A DNA stretch of 47,085 nt, from contig JAKSVY010000002.1 of the NCBI GenBank assembly GCA_024413875.1, positions 1 to 47,085 on the forward strand. The letters are read 5' to 3'. Source of the stretch: Bacilli bacterium (GTDB taxonomy: Bacteria; Bacillota_I; Bacilli_A; RFN20; CAG-826). A program made the translations under genes and the position numbers. Shown one piece after another: positions 1-7,302 of the stretch; position 1 is the first letter of the stretch; each line of letters begins with the position of its first letter. The notes under the pieces were generated by a model that had not been told where the DNA came from, did no database searches, and worked only from the letters and a program-made list of their open reading frames with translations.

Positions 1-1
1 T

Positions 2-1012
2 GCAAATGGCGACTATTTAGGTAATCCAACTGTTAATGATAATCAATGTCCACAAGAAAAAGATTATGATGATGCTAAAAAGGTTGCTGAACAACTTGGA
101 ATTCCTCTAATGAGGGTTGATTTCATTAAAGAATATTGGGATCATGTTTTCTCTTTCTTTTTAAGCGAATATGAAAAAGGAAGAACTCCAAATCCAGATA
201 TTTTATGTAATAAATATATTAAATTTGATGCTTTCTTAGAATTTGCTAAGAAGAATAATTGTGATGCGATTGCTATGGGTCACTACGCTAAAAAAGAAGA
301 ACGTGATGGACATTGGTATTTAAGAAAATGCTTTGATCAAAATAAAGACCAAACTTATTTCTTATCACAAATTAACGAAGAACAAATTAAGTTCTGCATT
401 TTCCCATTAGGTGATATTGATAAACCACAAGTTAGAGCAATTGCTGAAAAACTTAATCTTGCTGTTAAAGATAAAAAGGATTCTACTGGTGTATGTTTCA
501 TTGGTGAACGTAATTTTAAGCATTTCTTAAATAATTATTTACCTGCTCAAACTGGTGACATTATTGATATTGATACTGGCCGCAAAGTCGGTGAGCATCA
601 TGGTGTATTTTATTATACAATTGGACAACATCGTGGATTAGGTATCGGTGGTATTCATGGTGAAGAATCATACGGATGGTTTGTTGCTAAAAAAGATGTC
701 CATAAAAATATCCTTTATGTCGCTAAAGGTGATTCGGATGCATATTTATTATCAAATAAATGTGTTGTAAGAAGATTGAATTTCATTAATCCTAACCAAA
801 CATTCCCAATTCAGGTTGGTGTTAAGTTTAGATACCGTCAACCAGATCATCCTGCCACAATTGATAAGGTTGATGATGAAACAGTAGTGGTTACATATGA
901 TTACTATAAATCAGTCACTCCTGGACAAGAAGCTGTCTTCTACTTTGAAGATTTGATGATTGGTAGTGGCACAATCGACGAAGTATATAGAGATGATAAG
1001 AGAATCAATTAA
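2..1012 (+). CDS. mnmA: tRNA-uridine 2-sulfurtransferase MnmA, 5' end outside the window
   Basis: MnmA puts the sulfur on uridine-34 of Glu, Lys and Gln tRNAs, using ATP and a persulfide relay in the cytoplasm. The frame is open from base 2, so the N-terminal PP-loop ATP site lies upstream of the window and only about the last 336 residues are seen. The family signature GRTPNPDILCNK holds the first catalytic cysteine and the segment GVCFIGER holds the second. They are followed by the YYTIGQHRGLGIGG region and the C-terminal beta-barrel ending near TPGQEAVFY. The stop codon lies inside a perfect terminator palindrome, so this gene ends its transcription unit. Both cysteines are present and the enzyme should be active. 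Family assignment is firm. Confidence 0.97.
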   Translation, partial: ANGDYLGNPTVNDNQCPQEKDYDDAKKVAEQLGIPLMRVDFIKEYWDHVFSFFLSEYEKGRTPNPDILCNKYIKFDAFLEFAKKNNCDAIAMGHYAKKEERDGHWYLRKCFDQNKDQTYFLSQINEEQIKFCIFPLGDIDKPQVRAIAEKLNLAVKDKKDSTGVCFIGERNFKHFLNNYLPAQTGDIIDIDTGRKVGEHHGVFYYTIGQHRGLGIGGIHGEESYGWFVAKKDVHKNILYVAKGDSDAYLLSNKCVVRRLNFINPNQTFPIQVGVKFRYRQPDHPATIDKVDDETVVVTYDYYKSVTPGQEAVFYFEDLMIGSGTIDEVYRDDKRIN

Positions 1013-1031
1013 TTGATTCTTTTTCATTTTT
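1001..1031 (+). terminator. Terminator of mnmA
   Basis: A perfect 20-base palindrome (arms AGAATCAATT and AATTGATTCT) contains the mnmA stop codon and runs into a T-rich tail. As RNA it folds with a small loop, a typical rho-independent terminator. Confidence 0.8.
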
Positions 1032-1054
1032 CATTCAAGTTTTAATAAATAGTT

Positions 1055-1083
1055 TTGTAAATACAAAATTATTATGCTATATT
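1055..1083 (+). promoter_or_regulatory. Promoter of the alaS T-box transcript
   Basis: TTGTAA at 1055-1060 and TATATT at 1078-1083 are 17 bases apart, matching a vegetative promoter, and lie just before the T-box leader. An inverted repeat (TTTTGTA/TACAAAA, 1053-1068) covers the -35 box. It could be an operator or simply AT-rich chance. Confidence 0.65.
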
Positions 1084-1085
1084 TA

Positions 1086-1253
1086 TATCGCTCCGATAAA
1101 GGAAAGAAGTTAGAAATAACGGGCCACTCCTTTGGAGTCAGTGATGAGCTGACGTTAATCTGCGTTAAAGGTTATAATTAAGTGCAATATAAATTTATTG
1201 AACAAGGATGGTACCGCGATAAAATCGTTCCTTGCGAACGGTTTTTTATTTTT
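1086..1253 (+). promoter_or_regulatory. T-box riboswitch controlling alaS
   Basis: The leader carries the T-box core AAGGATGGTACCGCG at 1204-1218. It is followed by a 10-bp terminator hairpin (arms 1221-1230 and 1236-1245, loop CTTGC) and a T-run. CAAGGA (1203-1208) can instead pair with TCCTTG (1229-1234), giving the antiterminator that forms when uncharged tRNA binds. The upstream GATAAAGGAAAGAAG segment resembles the start of Stem I. Two alanine codons, GCT at 1148-1150 and GCG at 1162-1164, are candidate specifiers; I cannot decide between them without a fold. In this family uncharged tRNA(Ala) permits read-through into alaS. Confidence 0.93.
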
Positions 1254-1272
1254 GAAAAAAGAGGTTAAACAA

Positions 1273-3882
1273 ATGAAAAAATTAACAGGTCAACAAGTTA
1301 GAGAAACATGGTTAAAGTTCTTCCAAAACAGAGGACACCACGTTGAAAAGGGTGCATCATTAATCCCATACAATGATCCAACTTTACTTTGGATTAATAG
1401 TGGTGTTGCTGCTATTAAGAAATTCATGGATGGTAGAGAAGTACCACCTTCAAGAAGAATTACAAACGTTCAAAAGTCAATTCGTACAAACGATATTGAA
1501 AATGTTGGTTTCACAGATAGACACCATACATTCTTTGAAATGTTAGGCAACTTCTCTGTTGGTGATTATTTCCGTAATGAAGTTATCCCATGGGCATATG
1601 AAATCCTCACTAGTGAGGAAGGTTTTGCAATGCCAAAAGATAAACTCTATTTTACATATAATCCAATCGATCAAGCTTCTCATGATTTATGGAAAGCTCA
1701 AGGTGTCGAAGAATCTCACTTAATTCCACTTGATGGAAACTATTGGGAAATCGGTGAAGGTCCAGCAGGCCCTAACACAGAAGTATTCTTTGATAGAGGT
1801 GAAAAGTATGACCCAGAACACTTAGGAGATAAACTCTTAAGAGAAGAAATTGAAAATGACCGTTATATTGAAATTTGGGGTATTGTTTTCTCTCAATATA
1901 ATGCTGTTCCAGGAACTCCGCGTAGTGAATACAAAGAATTACCATCAAAGAACATCGATACAGGTGCAGGTCTTGAACGTATTACATCTGTTCTTCAAGA
2001 AACTCCATCTAACTTCGAAACAGACTTATTCATGCCATTAATTCAAAAAACTGAAGAAATCAGTGGCACTAAGTACACATTAGATAAGAAGGGAAGAACT
2101 CCATTTAGAGTTATTGCTGACCACGCTCGTGCTGTCACATTCGCTCTTTCTGATGGTGCTATGTTCTCAAATGAAGGACGTGGCTACGTGTTACGTAGAT
2201 TAGTTAGACGTGCTATGAGATTTGGCAAAGAGATTGGTATTAATGAACCATTCCTTTATAAGCTTGTTCCAGTTGTCATTAACATCAATAAGGATTTCTA
2301 TCCTGAATTAGTTGCTAATGAAAAAATGATTCAAACAAATGTTAAGGCTGAAGAAGAAAAGTTCATTAAGACATTATCAACTGGTGAACAAATTCTTGCT
2401 GATTTAATCAAGGATACAAAAGTTCTTTCTGGTAAAGATGCATTCAAACTTTATGATACATATGGTTTCCCACTAGATTTAACAAAAGATATTTGTGCAG
2501 AATCAGGTGTTTCTGTTGATGAAGATGGCTTCAACGCAGAAATGGAAGCACAAAAAGAAAGAGCAAGAAATGCTCGTAGTGGTGAACAATCAATGCACAA
2601 GCAATCAAAAGACTTGCTCGAATTCAATTTACCTTCAGAATTTAACTATGATGGTAAGGTATTAGAAGCAAAGGTCATTGGTTTATTTAAAGATGGTGTT
2701 AAAGTTGATGCACTTAACGATTCAGGTGAAGTTATCTTTGATAAGACAAATTTCTATGCTGAATCAGGCGGTGAAGAAACAGATACTGGTAAAATTTATA
2801 ATTCTTCAGTAACCGCTGATGTTGTAAGTGTCCAAAAAGCCCCAAATAAGGAGCATATGCACTTCGTTAACATCAAGAATGGTGAAATTCATGTTGGAGA
2901 TGTTTTCACTCTTGAAATCAACCGTATGAAGAGAGAATACACAAAGCGTAATCACTCAGTAACTCACCTTCTCCAAAGTGCATTAGTTGCAGTTTTAGGT
3001 GATCACATTAAACAAATGGGTTCATTTAATAATGAAGAATACATGAGATTTGACTTTACTCATAATGAAAAGATTACTAGCGAACAATTAAAGAAGATTG
3101 AAGCCATGGTCAATGCTTGGATTGCTGAATCAATTGATTCTGATATTAGAGTTCTTCCAACCGAAGAGGCTAATAAGTTAGGCGCTAAAGCATTCTTCTC
3201 TGAAAAATATGGTAATGAAGTCCGTGTTGTTAAGTTTGGTGATGTTTCAACTGAATTCTGTGGTGGTTGCCACGTTTCAAATACATCTGAAATTGGATGC
3301 TTTGTTATTGAAAGTGAAGAATCAGTTGCTTCTGGTGTTCGCCGTATTCAAGGTAGAACATCATTAGGAGCATATGAACTCTTAAAAGCAAGAGAAGCAT
3401 TACTTGATAATGTTAGAGTAGCAGTTAATGCTAAATCATATGCTGAAGTTAACGATAGAATTAAAGTTATTCTTTCTGAAAAGGATGAACTTAAGTCTAA
3501 ACTTGAAGCTGCTCTTGATAAGATGTCTAACAGTGAAGCAAAGGCTATCGCAAGTGAATTTAGCGATATCAATGGCTTAAAAGTTTTAACAAAATATGTC
3601 GCTGGTGCTAACCAAGCATTATTAATGAAGATGGCTGACACATTAAAAGTTATTTTCCCTAATTATGTTATTGTTTTAGCAGGTGGTGAAAATGGTGATG
3701 TCCCATTAACATGTTTGGTTGGTGGTGAAGCCCTCAAAACTATTCAGGCTGGTAACGTTATCAGAAACATTGCACCTAAACTTGGTGGCAATGGTGGTGG
3801 CCGTCCAAATATGGCTAACGGTAAGGCTAAAGACTTATCTAAACTTGATGAAGTATTCGCTGAATTTAAAGCAAGTTTATAA
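1273..3882 (+). CDS. alaS: Alanyl-tRNA synthetase
   Basis: AlaRS charges tRNA(Ala) in the cytoplasm. The 869 residues are normal length for the family. The N-terminal class II core begins KKLTGQQVRETWLKFF and contains the NVGFTDRHHTFFEMLGNFS region. The editing domain has HSVTH (HxxxH), and the zinc site continues as CGGCHVS, so mischarged Ser or Gly should be cleared. The C-Ala domain ends with a glycine-rich GGNGGGRPNMANG segment. I chose the ATG at 1273 because AGAGG lies 8-10 bases upstream. The frame is open back to a TTG at 1198, but that would put the T-box terminator inside the coding region. Expression is probably set by the T-box leader. Confidence 0.98.
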   Translation: MKKLTGQQVRETWLKFFQNRGHHVEKGASLIPYNDPTLLWINSGVAAIKKFMDGREVPPSRRITNVQKSIRTNDIENVGFTDRHHTFFEMLGNFSVGDYFRNEVIPWAYEILTSEEGFAMPKDKLYFTYNPIDQASHDLWKAQGVEESHLIPLDGNYWEIGEGPAGPNTEVFFDRGEKYDPEHLGDKLLREEIENDRYIEIWGIVFSQYNAVPGTPRSEYKELPSKNIDTGAGLERITSVLQETPSNFETDLFMPLIQKTEEISGTKYTLDKKGRTPFRVIADHARAVTFALSDGAMFSNEGRGYVLRRLVRRAMRFGKEIGINEPFLYKLVPVVININKDFYPELVANEKMIQTNVKAEEEKFIKTLSTGEQILADLIKDTKVLSGKDAFKLYDTYGFPLDLTKDICAESGVSVDEDGFNAEMEAQKERARNARSGEQSMHKQSKDLLEFNLPSEFNYDGKVLEAKVIGLFKDGVKVDALNDSGEVIFDKTNFYAESGGEETDTGKIYNSSVTADVVSVQKAPNKEHMHFVNIKNGEIHVGDVFTLEINRMKREYTKRNHSVTHLLQSALVAVLGDHIKQMGSFNNEEYMRFDFTHNEKITSEQLKKIEAMVNAWIAESIDSDIRVLPTEEANKLGAKAFFSEKYGNEVRVVKFGDVSTEFCGGCHVSNTSEIGCFVIESEESVASGVRRIQGRTSLGAYELLKAREALLDNVRVAVNAKSYAEVNDRIKVILSEKDELKSKLEAALDKMSNSEAKAIASEFSDINGLKVLTKYVAGANQALLMKMADTLKVIFPNYVIVLAGGENGDVPLTCLVGGEALKTIQAGNVIRNIAPKLGGNGGGRPNMANGKAKDLSKLDEVFAEFKASL

Positions 3883-3929
3883 AATAAAATTTTAAAATTT
3901 ATTACGAAAAATTTGAAAGGAGAATCGCA

Positions 3930-4196
3930 ATGATTAACGATAATGAAATGGTTGTTACAAACGCTGATGGAGTTGAAGTAACATTAAAGATTTTATTCAC
4001 ATTTGATAACGATGAACGCAAGTCATCATATGTTGTTTTATGTGACCCAAATAACGAAGATGAAATCATGGTTTTTGGTTACAATGAAGAAACACATGAA
4101 CTTAGGGAAATTGAAGATGACGAAGAATACAGCGAATGTGAAGAAGTCGTTAATTGTTATCTTGAAGATCCTAAGTTTAACGAAATTAAGCAATAA
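3930..4196 (+). CDS. DUF1292 family acidic protein (YrzB-like)
   Basis: This small acidic protein of 88 residues matches the DUF1292 pattern: a short beta-rich domain containing VTLKILFTFDNDERKSSYVV, then DEIMVFGYNEE and an acidic tail. Its molecular function is not known. In many Firmicutes a DUF1292 gene follows alaS together with an IreB-type gene and ruvX; here those two are missing and DUF1292 follows alaS directly after 47 bases. The ribosome site GAAAGGAG is well placed. It probably shares the alaS transcript and so the T-box control. Confidence 0.85.
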   Translation: MINDNEMVVTNADGVEVTLKILFTFDNDERKSSYVVLCDPNNEDEIMVFGYNEETHELREIEDDEEYSECEEVVNCYLEDPKFNEIKQ

Positions 4197-4260
4197 TTAT
4201 AGACAAAATCAATTTTCATTGATAAACTTTTCATTGCTTTAAGAAATTAAGGAGTTATTT

Positions 4261-4854
4261 ATGGCTAAAAAGAAATTAGAAGAATTAACCGTTACTGGTT
4301 TTGAAGAATTACAAGCTAGATACCGTCAATTAAACGACGTTGATAGAGTTAAAAACCAAGAAGATGTTGCATTAGCACGTGCTCAAGGTGACTTATCTGA
4401 AAACGCTGACTACGATGCAGCATGTAAGAAACAAGCTGAAATCGAAGAAGAAATCAAAAGAATCGAAGCTACAAAGCAAAATTGTGTTGTCTTATTAACT
4501 AAGGAAGTTGAAAAGCAATTATCTGAAGAAGCAGCAACATTAAGCAAAACTGAAACTATTGAAACAAGCGCAAGACTTGAAGCATTACTCTTCATTCTTG
4601 ATCACAAGAAATTCATTGATGCAGAATCTATCTCAATCGGTAGCGTTGTCGTATATAGAGATTTACGTAGAAACGTTGAAAAGAAGATTCAAATCGTTGG
4701 TACAGTCGAAGCTAATCCAGTTGAAGGTAAAGTTTCTAACATTTCTCCACTTGGAACAGCACTTTACAAAAAGTCTGTTGGTGATGTTGTAAGTGTTAAA
4801 GCTCCTCAAGGCGATTACCAAGTTGAAGTCATTTCATTCGAAGTTGCTAAATAA
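4261..4854 (+). CDS. greA: Transcription elongation factor GreA with an extra central segment
   Basis: GreA enters the secondary channel of RNA polymerase and stimulates cleavage of backtracked RNA. The coiled-coil tip has GDLSENADYDAA (residues 43-54), with the catalytic acidic pair D44 and E47 present. The C-terminal FKBP-like domain runs from about residue 122 (SIGSVVVYRDL) through NISPLGTALYKKSVGD to the end. The protein has 197 residues against about 158 normally. The difference is an added segment at about residues 80-122 between the coiled coil and the C-terminal domain, rich in Glu, Lys and Leu and probably helical. The ribosome site is AAGGAG. A strong terminator follows, so greA closes this unit. 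GreA identity is firm; the role of the insert is unknown. Confidence 0.93.
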   Translation: MAKKKLEELTVTGFEELQARYRQLNDVDRVKNQEDVALARAQGDLSENADYDAACKKQAEIEEEIKRIEATKQNCVVLLTKEVEKQLSEEAATLSKTETIETSARLEALLFILDHKKFIDAESISIGSVVVYRDLRRNVEKKIQIVGTVEANPVEGKVSNISPLGTALYKKSVGDVVSVKAPQGDYQVEVISFEVAK

Positions 4855-4875
4855 TTAAAACAAAAACTAAATATT

Positions 4876-4905
4876 AACCACACTTTGTGTGGTTTTTATT
4901 TTTTT
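4876..4905 (+). terminator. Terminator of greA
   Basis: An 8-bp stem (AACCACAC/GTGTGGTT) with a TTT loop is followed by a long T-run. It separates greA from the structured leader downstream. Confidence 0.9.
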
Positions 4906-4921
4906 CGGCATTTTTTTGAAA

Positions 4922-5249
4922 ATCTTACCTATTAATAAGTAAGAAAGGGGAAGAAATCATGAATAACTTCTTCTTCAATCTCTATTTATCCTACACGGAT
5001 GGATTATTTAATAACAGTCGTGTTGGTACTTATCTTACTTTACCTCCTTAAGAGGGGGAAGTAAGCTCACTGGTTAAAGTTCTTCTCATATTAGTGGTGA
5101 GATCGATATGAAAAAAAGACCTTTAATCAGTTACCACAGCCTAAAGATCTTACTAATAATTTATCACATTGGGTTATTCATGTAAATAGAGATTGACTCT
5201 GGGTAACTTTTACCAAGTTATCTAGAGTTCTTCAAGAAAAGGAGGAATT
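4922..5249 (+). promoter_or_regulatory. Structured RNA leader with anti-ribosome-site switch, upstream of the small membrane peptide and radC
   Basis: This 395-base gap after greA (4855-5249) folds strongly. A 13-bp perfect long-range helix pairs 4976-4988 with 5183-5195. Inside it are a hairpin 5034-5040/5059-5065 extended by CCTCC/GGGGG, an 11-bp helix 5069-5079/5121-5131 enclosing 5084-5088/5098-5102, and a helix 5138-5144/5169-5175. GTGGTGA (5094-5100) could also pair with TTACCAC (5131-5137). A 15-bp hairpin (5195-5229) follows directly. CCTCCTT (5043-5049) is perfectly complementary to the ribosome site AAGGAGG (5239-5245) of the next gene, so the two states can exclude each other. I see no clear promoter. 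It does not look like any riboswitch class I know. Confidence 0.7.
4959..5051 (+). CDS. Possible 30-residue leader peptide ending Pro-Pro-stop
   Basis: An ATG with the ribosome site AAAGGGG eight bases upstream opens a 30-codon frame. It starts MNNFFFNLYLSY and ends TYLTLPP followed by TAA. It has no recognisable domain. Its codons 6-10 form one strand of the long-range helix of the surrounding RNA, and its last two sense codons are the CCTCCT that can mask the next ribosome site. A ribosome translating or pausing here would therefore change the fold. A terminal Pro-Pro-stop is a known slow point for translation. The frame could still be chance, as the RNA structure explains the sequence equally well. 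Confidence 0.4.
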   Translation: MNNFFFNLYLSYTDGLFNNSRVGTYLTLPP

Positions 5250-5429
5250 ATGAAAACTGAATTAACATTAGAAGAGCAAGACTCAATTGTTACTGGTGAA
5301 GCAATTTCTTTAACCGCAGTTATGGCGATTGTTGCTATTGCTGTATGTGCGGTCATTGTCTACAAACTCTTTATGTCAAAAGAAGGCACAACAACAATGC
5401 CTGGTGGTTGGAAATTTACATGGGAGTAA
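5250..5429 (+). CDS. Small single-pass membrane peptide of unknown function, coupled to radC
   Basis: A 59-residue protein is preceded by a very strong ribosome site (AAAAGGAGG). It has an acidic N-terminal stretch (MKTELTLEEQDSIVTGE), then about 24 hydrophobic residues from AISLTAVMAIVAIAVC to VIVYKLFM, and a short tail with MPGGWKFTWE. The charge pattern suggests one membrane helix with the lysines just after it on the cytoplasmic side. I do not recognise the family. The shape, an acidic leader followed by a hydrophobic segment and a Gly/aromatic tail, would also suit a small secreted or modified peptide, but no processing or export gene is nearby. Only 3 nt separate it from radC, and the upstream RNA can mask its ribosome site. 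Confidence 0.78.
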   Translation: MKTELTLEEQDSIVTGEAISLTAVMAIVAIAVCAVIVYKLFMSKEGTTTMPGGWKFTWE

Positions 5430-5432
5430 GAT

Positions 5433-6134
5433 ATGAAAATTAAAGATCTACCTATTGATCAAAAACCGCGTGAAAAGGCTATCTGTTATGGTATTGAAAA
5501 TATAAGTGATGGCGAACTATTAGCATTAATGATTTCTAGTGGTACGAAAGGCAAAAGCGCACTTGAAATTGGAAATGAATTGATAACAAGTTATCAAAAC
5601 TTAAAGTTTTTGAGCAATGAAACATACACAAATTTATGCAAACAAAAAGGACTCTCAACAATTATTTCTTTGAAGCTTGCAGCGTGTTTTGAAATCGCCA
5701 AGAGAATCAATAATTCAAAAGAACTTTATAAGCGCAAAATTACTTCAAGTGAAGACGTTTATAATCTCTATTCGTTTATCGGTCTAGAATCAAACGAATT
5801 GGCCTATTTACTACTATTAAACAAGAAAGGAATGGTGCTCAAAGAGAAAAAGATTGAAGGAAACTATAAAGATTCGGTTGAACTAACTGCAAAAGAGTTA
5901 ATTAACGAGATTTTAATAAGTAATGCTGAGATGCTAGTCCTTATCCACAATCATCCAGAAGGTAGTTTGAAGCCTAGTGGTGGAGATATGTTTGCAACCG
6001 AACAAATAGAAGGAATTTTAAAAAGTGTAGGGGCAATTATTTATGATCACATCATCATTACAAATGAGGGATATTTTTCATTCAGAAGTAATGATTTGAT
6101 ATCAACTTACCCAAAAAGAAACGTGAAACTTTAG
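5433..6134 (+). CDS. radC: RadC family JAB/MPN metalloprotein
   Basis: The 233 residues include an N-terminal helix-hairpin-helix-like region (residues 1-100) and a C-terminal JAB/MPN domain. The metal motif HNHPEGSLKPSGGD has both histidines and the aspartate, preceded by the expected glutamate-containing helix. RadC proteins are named for DNA repair, but their biochemical role is still unclear and the old E. coli radC phenotype is disputed. The start lies 3 nt after the small membrane peptide gene, whose last codons supply the weak ribosome site (GGGAG), so the two are probably translated together. RNA regulation of the peptide would extend to RadC. Confidence 0.92.
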   Translation: MKIKDLPIDQKPREKAICYGIENISDGELLALMISSGTKGKSALEIGNELITSYQNLKFLSNETYTNLCKQKGLSTIISLKLAACFEIAKRINNSKELYKRKITSSEDVYNLYSFIGLESNELAYLLLLNKKGMVLKEKKIEGNYKDSVELTAKELINEILISNAEMLVLIHNHPEGSLKPSGGDMFATEQIEGILKSVGAIIYDHIIITNEGYFSFRSNDLISTYPKRNVKL

Positions 6135-6154
6135 TTTATTTTTTAAATTTTTGC

Positions 6155-6182
6155 TTGTATTTTGTAACCCTTTATATATAAT
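6155..6182 (+). promoter_or_regulatory. Promoter of the rplU-prp-rpmA operon
   Basis: TTGTAT at 6155-6160 and a perfect TATAAT at 6177-6182 are 16 bases apart, just before the folded leader of rplU. Confidence 0.75.
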
Positions 6183-6189
6183 AAAGTCG

Positions 6190-6290
6190 TTGTCGCCTCA
6201 CGAGCTACAACCGCATAGAGAAGGTAATAAAAACTATAACAACTTTGTTGTTATGACCTTAATAGCGAGTAATTAGTGAGATATAGGAGG
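6190..6290 (+). promoter_or_regulatory. L21 leader RNA (probable ribosomal protein autoregulation)
   Basis: The leader folds as nested helices: CTCAC (6197-6201) with GTGAG (6276-6280), GCTA (6204-6207) with TAGC (6263-6266), AAGGT (6221-6225) with ACCTT (6256-6260), and an apical hairpin ATAACAAC/GTTGTTAT with a TTT loop (6236-6254). It sits where the Firmicute L21 leader family occurs. The likely role, from that family, is feedback by a ribosomal protein of the operon. Confidence 0.75.
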
Positions 6291-6298
6291 TATACTAA

Positions 6299-6607
6299 AT
6301 GTACGCTATTATTGAAACTGGTGGAAAGCAAGTCCGCGTTGAAGTTGGTCAAAAGATTTATGTTGAAAAGCTCGACGTTAAGGAAAACGATACAGTTACT
6401 TTAGACAAGGTTTTACTTGTTGCTAATAAGTCTGTTAAGGTTGGTACACCATATGTTGAAGGTGCTTCTGTTACTGCTAAAGTCGAAAAGAACGGTTTAG
6501 GCAAGAAATTACGCATCTACAAATACAAAGCAAAAGATAACGAACGCAAGATGCAAGGTCATCGTCAACCATACACATGCTTAGTTATTGAAGCAATCAA
6601 TGCATAA
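6299..6607 (+). CDS. rplU: 50S ribosomal protein L21
   Basis: L21 binds 23S rRNA in the large subunit. The 102 residues are normal length. The opening [18 protein letters not shown] and the C-terminal [21 protein letters not shown] are diagnostic. The ribosome site ATAGGAGG is strong. It leads the conserved Firmicute operon rplU-prp-rpmA behind its own promoter and leader RNA. Confidence 0.98.
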   Translation: MYAIIETGGKQVRVEVGQKIYVEKLDVKENDTVTLDKVLLVANKSVKVGTPYVEGASVTAKVEKNGLGKKLRIYKYKAKDNERKMQGHRQPYTCLVIEAINA

Positions 6608-6620
6608 TTAACAAAAAATT

Positions 6621-6932
6621 ATGATCTTAGTCAATGTCAATTCACTAGATAGTAATTCAGTTGAATTAACTATTAAAGGACATAGCGGAAAAGCAGAATA
6701 CGGAAGAGATTTGGTCTGCGCAGCAGTATCAGCTTGTAGTGTTGGTGCTCTTAATGCTTTAGAAAATCCAAAAGACTTTGAATTAAAAGTTGAAGAAGGA
6801 TATATAAGTGTTAAGTCAATCCGCGAAATTACTAAACATGACCAGATTGTACTTGAAACTCTCGTTACTCAATTGAAATCAATTGAAGAAACTGAACCAA
6901 AGTATGTGAAAGTGGTCGAGAAAGGAAATTAA
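6621..6932 (+). CDS. prp: Ribosomal processing cysteine protease Prp
   Basis: Prp removes the N-terminal extension of L27 in Firmicutes that carry one. The catalytic pair is visible as [18 protein letters not shown], with H21 and C33 at the spacing of characterised Prp enzymes. The length of 103 residues is normal. The gene lies between rplU and rpmA, 13 bases after the rplU stop and with no clear ribosome site of its own, so translation is probably coupled to rplU. Its substrate is encoded by the next gene, whose product has the expected cleavage segment. Confidence 0.95.
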   Translation: MILVNVNSLDSNSVELTIKGHSGKAEYGRDLVCAAVSACSVGALNALENPKDFELKVEEGYISVKSIREITKHDQIVLETLVTQLKSIEETEPKYVKVVEKGN

Positions 6933-6936
6933 AGGT

Positions 6937-7224
6937 ATGTTATTTAAACTTAATCTCCAACTCTTTGCTTCTAAAAAGGGTGTCGGTTCTACAAAGAACG
7001 GCCGTGATTCAGAATCTAAGCGTTTAGGTGCTAAATTATCAGATGGCCAATATTGTACAGCCGGTTCTATCATCTATCGTCAACGTGGTACTAAAATGTT
7101 AGCTGGTAACAACGTTAAGCGTGGTGGTGATGATACAATCTTCGCTTTAATCGATGGTATTGTAAAATTCGAAAGAGTCGGTAAAAACAGAACTCAAGCT
7201 TCAGTCTACCCAGTAGAAAAATAA
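6937..7224 (+). CDS. rpmA: 50S ribosomal protein L27 with cleavable N-terminus
   Basis: L27 reaches the peptidyl transferase centre with its N-terminus. The protein starts [19 protein letters not shown]: the segment LNLQLFA is the Prp recognition sequence and the mature protein would begin SKKG. The remainder ([29 protein letters not shown]) is standard and the total of 95 residues fits. The ribosome site is inside the end of prp, 4 bases separate the genes, and a terminator follows. Processing is inferred from family knowledge and the adjacent Prp gene. Confidence 0.98.
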   Translation: MLFKLNLQLFASKKGVGSTKNGRDSESKRLGAKLSDGQYCTAGSIIYRQRGTKMLAGNNVKRGGDDTIFALIDGIVKFERVGKNRTQASVYPVEK

Positions 7225-7244
7225 GTTTGGAAAATTAAAAATAT

Positions 7245-7280
7245 AAAGACCATGAATGAAAATTTATGGTCTTTTATTAT
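7245..7280 (+). terminator. Terminator of the rplU operon
   Basis: A 9-bp stem (AAAGACCAT/ATGGTCTTT, arms 7245-7253 and 7266-7274) is followed by T-rich sequence. Confidence 0.85.
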
Positions 7281-7286
7281 TACTTT

Positions 7287-7296
7287 TGTATATAAT
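7287..7296 (+). promoter_or_regulatory. -10 box of the glycosyltransferase gene, six bases before its ATG
   Basis: TATAAT at 7291-7296, preceded by TG two bases upstream, ends 6 bases before the ATG at 7303. Transcription would start at about the A of the ATG, giving a leaderless mRNA. The -35 region matches poorly. Confidence 0.55.
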
Positions 7297-7302
7297 AAGG
7301 TT

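Noticed and set aside
1198..1272. TTG start extending alaS by 25 residues
   Set aside because: It would begin before the T-box core and translate through the terminator. The ATG at 1273 has a ribosome site and the family N-terminus.
5108..5185. 25-codon frame starting MKKRPLISYH with a hydrophobic middle
   Set aside because: Its ribosome site (GGTGAG) is weak and it lies across the helices of the leader RNA, which explain the sequence better. Not listed as a gene.
5250..5429. Reading the 59-residue peptide as a bacteriocin or modified peptide precursor
   Set aside because: No maturase, radical SAM, protease or exporter gene is nearby. The only neighbour is radC.
7252..7302. Upstream ATG for the glycosyltransferase
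   Set aside because: It sits in the stem of the rplU-operon terminator and adds residues unlike the family.
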